DNA from: Desulfatibacillum alkenivorans DSM 16219
GTDB taxonomy: Bacteria; Desulfobacterota; Desulfobacteria; Desulfobacterales; Desulfatibacillaceae
Reading direction: 5' to 3'
DNA length: 64,000 nt
Assembly: GCF_900142135.1 (NCBI RefSeq)
Contig: NZ_FQZU01000028.1
Coordinates: forward strand, 20,088-84,087
The number at the start of each line of letters is the position of its first letter. The first letter of the stretch is position 1. Positions 61,647 to 64,000 of the stretch are shown in pieces. The notes beneath the pieces were generated by a model that saw only the letters and a program-made list of their open reading frames with translations, was not told where the DNA came from and ran no database searches. Both the position numbers and the translations under genes were made by a program.

Positions 61647-62453
61647 TTAATGATACTCTTCCACGGCGTAATCCGCCTTGATCCAGGCGCGCATGCCAAA
61701 CCGAAGCCCGGCCACGTTGTCATAGCCGTGACTGTACAAGTAACGCATGGCAAAGGGATCGCGGTTTCCCGTCTCGCAAACCAGAACCACCAGCCCTTTG
61801 CGCGGGATCAGGCCTCTTTGGGCGGGATCGGCGAAATCATCCAAATGCATGATCAATTTGGGGCAATTGGTTTTAATGACCTGCATGTTCTCGCCGGAAT
61901 TATTCGCCAGTTCGGTTCTGTAATCCAAAAGGGTGAATAAAGGATTTCCGTCCGGGCCCCTGCACCCCTGGGTTTCTGCCCGGCTGATAAGGGTCATTAG
62001 CTCCTGGGCGTCCATGTATTTGCCTTCATACTCCGGCAGGGGATTCCTGACCTCAATTTCGTAACCGGACTTTTCCCAGTCCTTCAAACCGCCGTTATAG
62101 ATGCGTATATTCGTGAAACCATGCTTTTTGAGGGCGACCGCCGTCTTGTAGGAAAACACTCACCGGTATCCCTTGCAATATACGACGATCGGATGATCCT
62201 TGTCGTTTCCAAGGCGGTGCATGGTTTTATCCACACTGGCCCAGGGAACGTTGATGGAGCCGGGGATGGATTCATTGTCAAACAGCAATTTGTCCAATGT
62301 GTTCACCAACAAAAAGTCAACCTTCCCCTCTTCTCTCTGCTGAAGCATGGTGCGCATCTCTTCCGTGGTGACAATTTCGAAACGCTCCATGCCGAACGCG
62401 GGGAGAGAAACGAACAGGGAAAGAAGAACAAGCAGCCAAACCAATCTTTGCAT
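61647..62453 (-). CDS. Secreted double-rhodanese, selenocysteine-containing
   Basis: A 268-residue exported protein with two rhodanese domains, read through an in-frame UGA. The signal peptide is about 1-21. Domain 1 (about 25-128) has the active loop YC-KGYR-Sec: Cys93 opens the CxxGxR loop and the UGA (62162-62160, codon 98) falls directly after Arg97, a position where rhodaneses often have Cys or Ser. After the UGA the same domain continues (SYKTAVALKKHGF, NGGLKDW). Domain 2 has CETGNRD (Cys226). AAGGAG lies upstream of ATG 62453. Reading it as two short ORFs would split a domain in mid-loop. The alternative is a nonsense mutation. Likely role: periplasmic sulfur or selenium transfer. Confidence 0.75.
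62130..62162 (-). promoter_or_regulatory. UGA recoding site with weak SECIS-like hairpin
   Basis: UGA at 62162-62160, then a small stem GGC (62142-62140) with GCC (62135-62133) and loop GGTC starting 20 bases after the UGA. The distance suits a bacterial SECIS, but the stem is short, so this is weaker than in selD. Confidence 0.45.
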
Positions 62454-62728
62454 CCAAAACTCCTTCGATAAAAGATCCTGCGCCCTGACGCAGTAAAAGC
62501 AAGCGTTTTCATGCACGGAAAAACCGGTACGAAGTTATGCAAACACCATACCGGGAAGGCTTTTTACGGATGCATGGAATCCAGAATAAATCAAAGAGAT
62601 TAAAAGCGAGCGCCCGTCTTTTTATCAAGGCCGGAAAAATGCAAGAATTGCCTTTACCGGGAACGCATTTCGGGGTAGCAATAAAAGCAGCTTTGGAGAG
62701 CGGTAATTTTTTACATAGAAGGAAGAAC

Positions 62729-63544
62729 ATGAGCGACGCTGACGCAAGAACCATTTCCCTAAAAAAAGCCTTTGAGTTCCGTTTGGGAACAACTTCTTAT
62801 ATCATACCCGATGACGTTTTGCCTAATATTGCTTTTCTGGCGGACAAGATTGACGACGTTGAGCTGGTATTGTTTGAGTCGGACGAGTTGTCCAATATTC
62901 CCGCGCCCGATCAAGTTCGCGAACTCAAAAAAATGGCCCGGGATAACGGCCTGACCTACACCGTCCACCTTCCCCTGGACACCTGGACCGGCAGCGCCGA
63001 CGAATCCGTGCGTAAGTCCTCGGTGGAAAAAATCAAGCGGGTGATCGACCGCATGGCGCCCTGCGATCCTTTCGCCTATGTATGCCATTTGCACGGGGAC
63101 AGGCGGGGGCGAAATCCCGTGGACAATCCGGAGTTCTGGGTGCAACAGCATGTCAAGTCGTTGACGGAGATCCTCTCCCTTGCGACGCCGCATGACATCT
63201 GCATCGAAACCCTGGATTACCCCTTCAGCATGGTGGAAAGCGTGGTTTGGGATCTGGACTTGTCCGTGTGCCTGGACATAGGCCACTTGATCATCGGGGG
63301 ATACAACGTGGAGGAGCACCTGGACAAGTACATGCACAAAGCCAGGATACTCCATCTCCATGGAGTGCGCCAAGGCCATGACCACACGGATATCTCCCAT
63401 GCGGTCCCCGCCCTGCTGGATGACCTGATGGATCGGATCAACAGGGCGGATCAGCCCGAAAGGGTTTTAACCCTGGAAATTTTCACCCAAAGGCATTTGG
63501 AGCGTTCCCTGGAAGTGCTCCGGCCTTATGCAAACAAGGTTTAA
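62729..63544 (+). CDS. cbiR: TIM-barrel phosphodiesterase, probable CbiR (cobamide remodelling)
   Basis: A 271-residue AP-endonuclease-2/xylose-isomerase-like TIM barrel. Metal-type residues appear in YTVHLPLD, YVCHLHGD, CIETLDYPF, CLDIGHLI, ILHLHGVRQGHDH and LTLEIF. The N-terminal FRLGTTSYIIPDDVLPNIAF and DDVELVLFES resemble CbiR, which removes the lower loop of cobamides for rebuilding. The match rests on memory of the family, not on a search. ATG 62729 has AAGGA upstream; the frame is open to 62537 without a better start. It is divergent from the seleno-rhodanese gene. No cobalamin riboswitch is seen upstream. Confidence 0.6.
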   Translation: MSDADARTISLKKAFEFRLGTTSYIIPDDVLPNIAFLADKIDDVELVLFESDELSNIPAPDQVRELKKMARDNGLTYTVHLPLDTWTGSADESVRKSSVEKIKRVIDRMAPCDPFAYVCHLHGDRRGRNPVDNPEFWVQQHVKSLTEILSLATPHDICIETLDYPFSMVESVVWDLDLSVCLDIGHLIIGGYNVEEHLDKYMHKARILHLHGVRQGHDHTDISHAVPALLDDLMDRINRADQPERVLTLEIFTQRHLERSLEVLRPYANKV

Positions 63545-63618
63545 TCAAGCCATGTTTGCTTGGTTTCGCAAGCTCAACACAACCTGCATCGCAGCAAGCA
63601 GAGCCTTAGGTTGGGTTA

Positions 63619-64000
63619 ATACCAAGTTGCTGTCATTTGAGTAATTTGCTCATTCGTTTTCCGGGCTTTGGATCCACACCCCGGCGCTATTCGGGAAAGA
63701 CGATGGGTCCCCGTTTCCGGGATTGCGTCACGATGATTGCAAAACAACCGCAATCATCCCGCCGCCCTCCCTCCACGGGGATGACGGAGAGCGGCGGCCA
63801 TGCCGGACAAAGAGGGGGAGAGGCCGCCCCCGGCATCCTCATAAAAGGGCTTCAAGCGCCCTTTGCTCTTTCGCTTACCGCAAATAATCGTCATCCCGGC
63901 AAGGGCGATCCTGCTTTTTAGGATCGTCCGCAAGCCGGGACCCAGCGTCTTTTTGATTTTTTCCTGAAATATTCTTACCTTTTTGAACGCAACTTGGTAT
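63619..64000. mobile_element. Possible non-autonomous element with 12-bp inverted ends
   Basis: ATACCAAGTTGC (63619-63630) and GCAACTTGGTAT (63989-64000) are perfect inverted repeats about 380 bases apart, with no transposase between. The right end coincides with the window edge, so the true length of the repeat and any target duplication cannot be seen. Confidence 0.5.
63889..63948 (-). repeat. Interspersed repeat B, copy 2
   Basis: CGTCATCCCGGCAAGGGCGA ... CGTCCGCAAGCCGGGACCC; its reverse complement matches 52671-52725. An inner hairpin GGCGATCCT/AGGATCGTCC is present. Confidence 0.6.

Larger units (their letters stand above)
63545..64000. other. Gene-free right end of window
   Basis: 456 bases with no gene. 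It is mostly one repeat element (63619-64000) preceded by a TTAGGTTGGGTTA segment that matches the edge of repeat C. Confidence 0.6.

Noticed and set aside
62520..62728. Cobalamin riboswitch upstream of the CbiR-like gene
   Set aside because: No B12-box or core conserved segments could be found by eye.

Overview
The window looks like a chromosomal segment of a mesophilic, Gram-negative, anaerobic member of the Desulfobacterota (the sulfate-reducing deltaproteobacterial group; a Desulfatibacillum-like genome would fit). This is an inference from gene content: a complete pilMNOPQ cluster, a TRAP transporter, many PAS/Cache histidine kinases, a c-heme motif in a sensor domain, use of selenocysteine, a thiolase and a probable cobamide-remodelling enzyme. 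No rRNA, tRNA, CRISPR array, phage or transposase gene was seen. Most of the DNA is ordinary chromosomal coding sequence of moderately high GC, broken by short AT-rich promoters and several small intergenic repeats. LAYOUT. 1-5.3 kb: a 5'-truncated PAS histidine kinase, an M24 peptidase, a TerB/zinc-ribbon protein and a Cache-PAS kinase paralogous to the first. 5.3-6.6 kb: two cold-shock genes with structured leaders and non-ATG starts. 6.7-11.8 kb: rsmE, an acidic hypothetical protein, then valS-nadC. 11.8-17 kb: a divergent protein-kinase-like protein, then a periplasmic binding protein paired with a hybrid kinase. 17-21 kb: a thiolase with an insertion, a small membrane protein, a MORN-repeat membrane protein and an AI-2E-family exporter. 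21-26 kb: a repeat-rich gap, then gyrA-gpsA-radC. 26-45.5 kb, all minus strand: XRE regulator, pilM-N-O-P-Q, an 11-kb gene for a giant Ig-repeat lipoprotein, a LysM protein that looks like the secretin-associated protein TsaP, and an ankyrin lipoprotein. 45.5-52.7 kb: rfbB, a chemoreceptor, a TRAP transporter (dctPQM) and a deaminase. 53-58.5 kb: a transglutaminase-like protein, selD with an in-frame UGA, a DUF4405-like membrane protein behind a Fur-like box, a Cys-rich protein, an alpha/beta hydrolase and a gene remnant. 58.5-64 kb: a hybrid kinase with a periplasmic CxxCH motif, directly downstream of a secreted double-rhodanese gene interrupted by an in-frame UGA, then a CbiR-like protein and a terminal repeat element. 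HOW IT FITS TOGETHER. The main findings concern selenium and the cell surface. Two genes read through an in-frame UGA exactly at catalytic-loop positions: selD (Sec21, supplying selenophosphate) and a secreted rhodanese (Sec98). The rhodanese is co-transcribed with a histidine kinase whose periplasmic domain carries one c-type heme motif, which suggests a periplasmic sulfur/selenium redox-sensing unit. The pilus cluster appears to be a self-contained module: regulator, alignment complex, secretin, a giant surface lipoprotein with about 18 Ig-like domains, a beta-propeller and a recurring ~48-residue repeat, and a LysM secretin anchor. All functional statements are from sequence reading alone; no database search was run.
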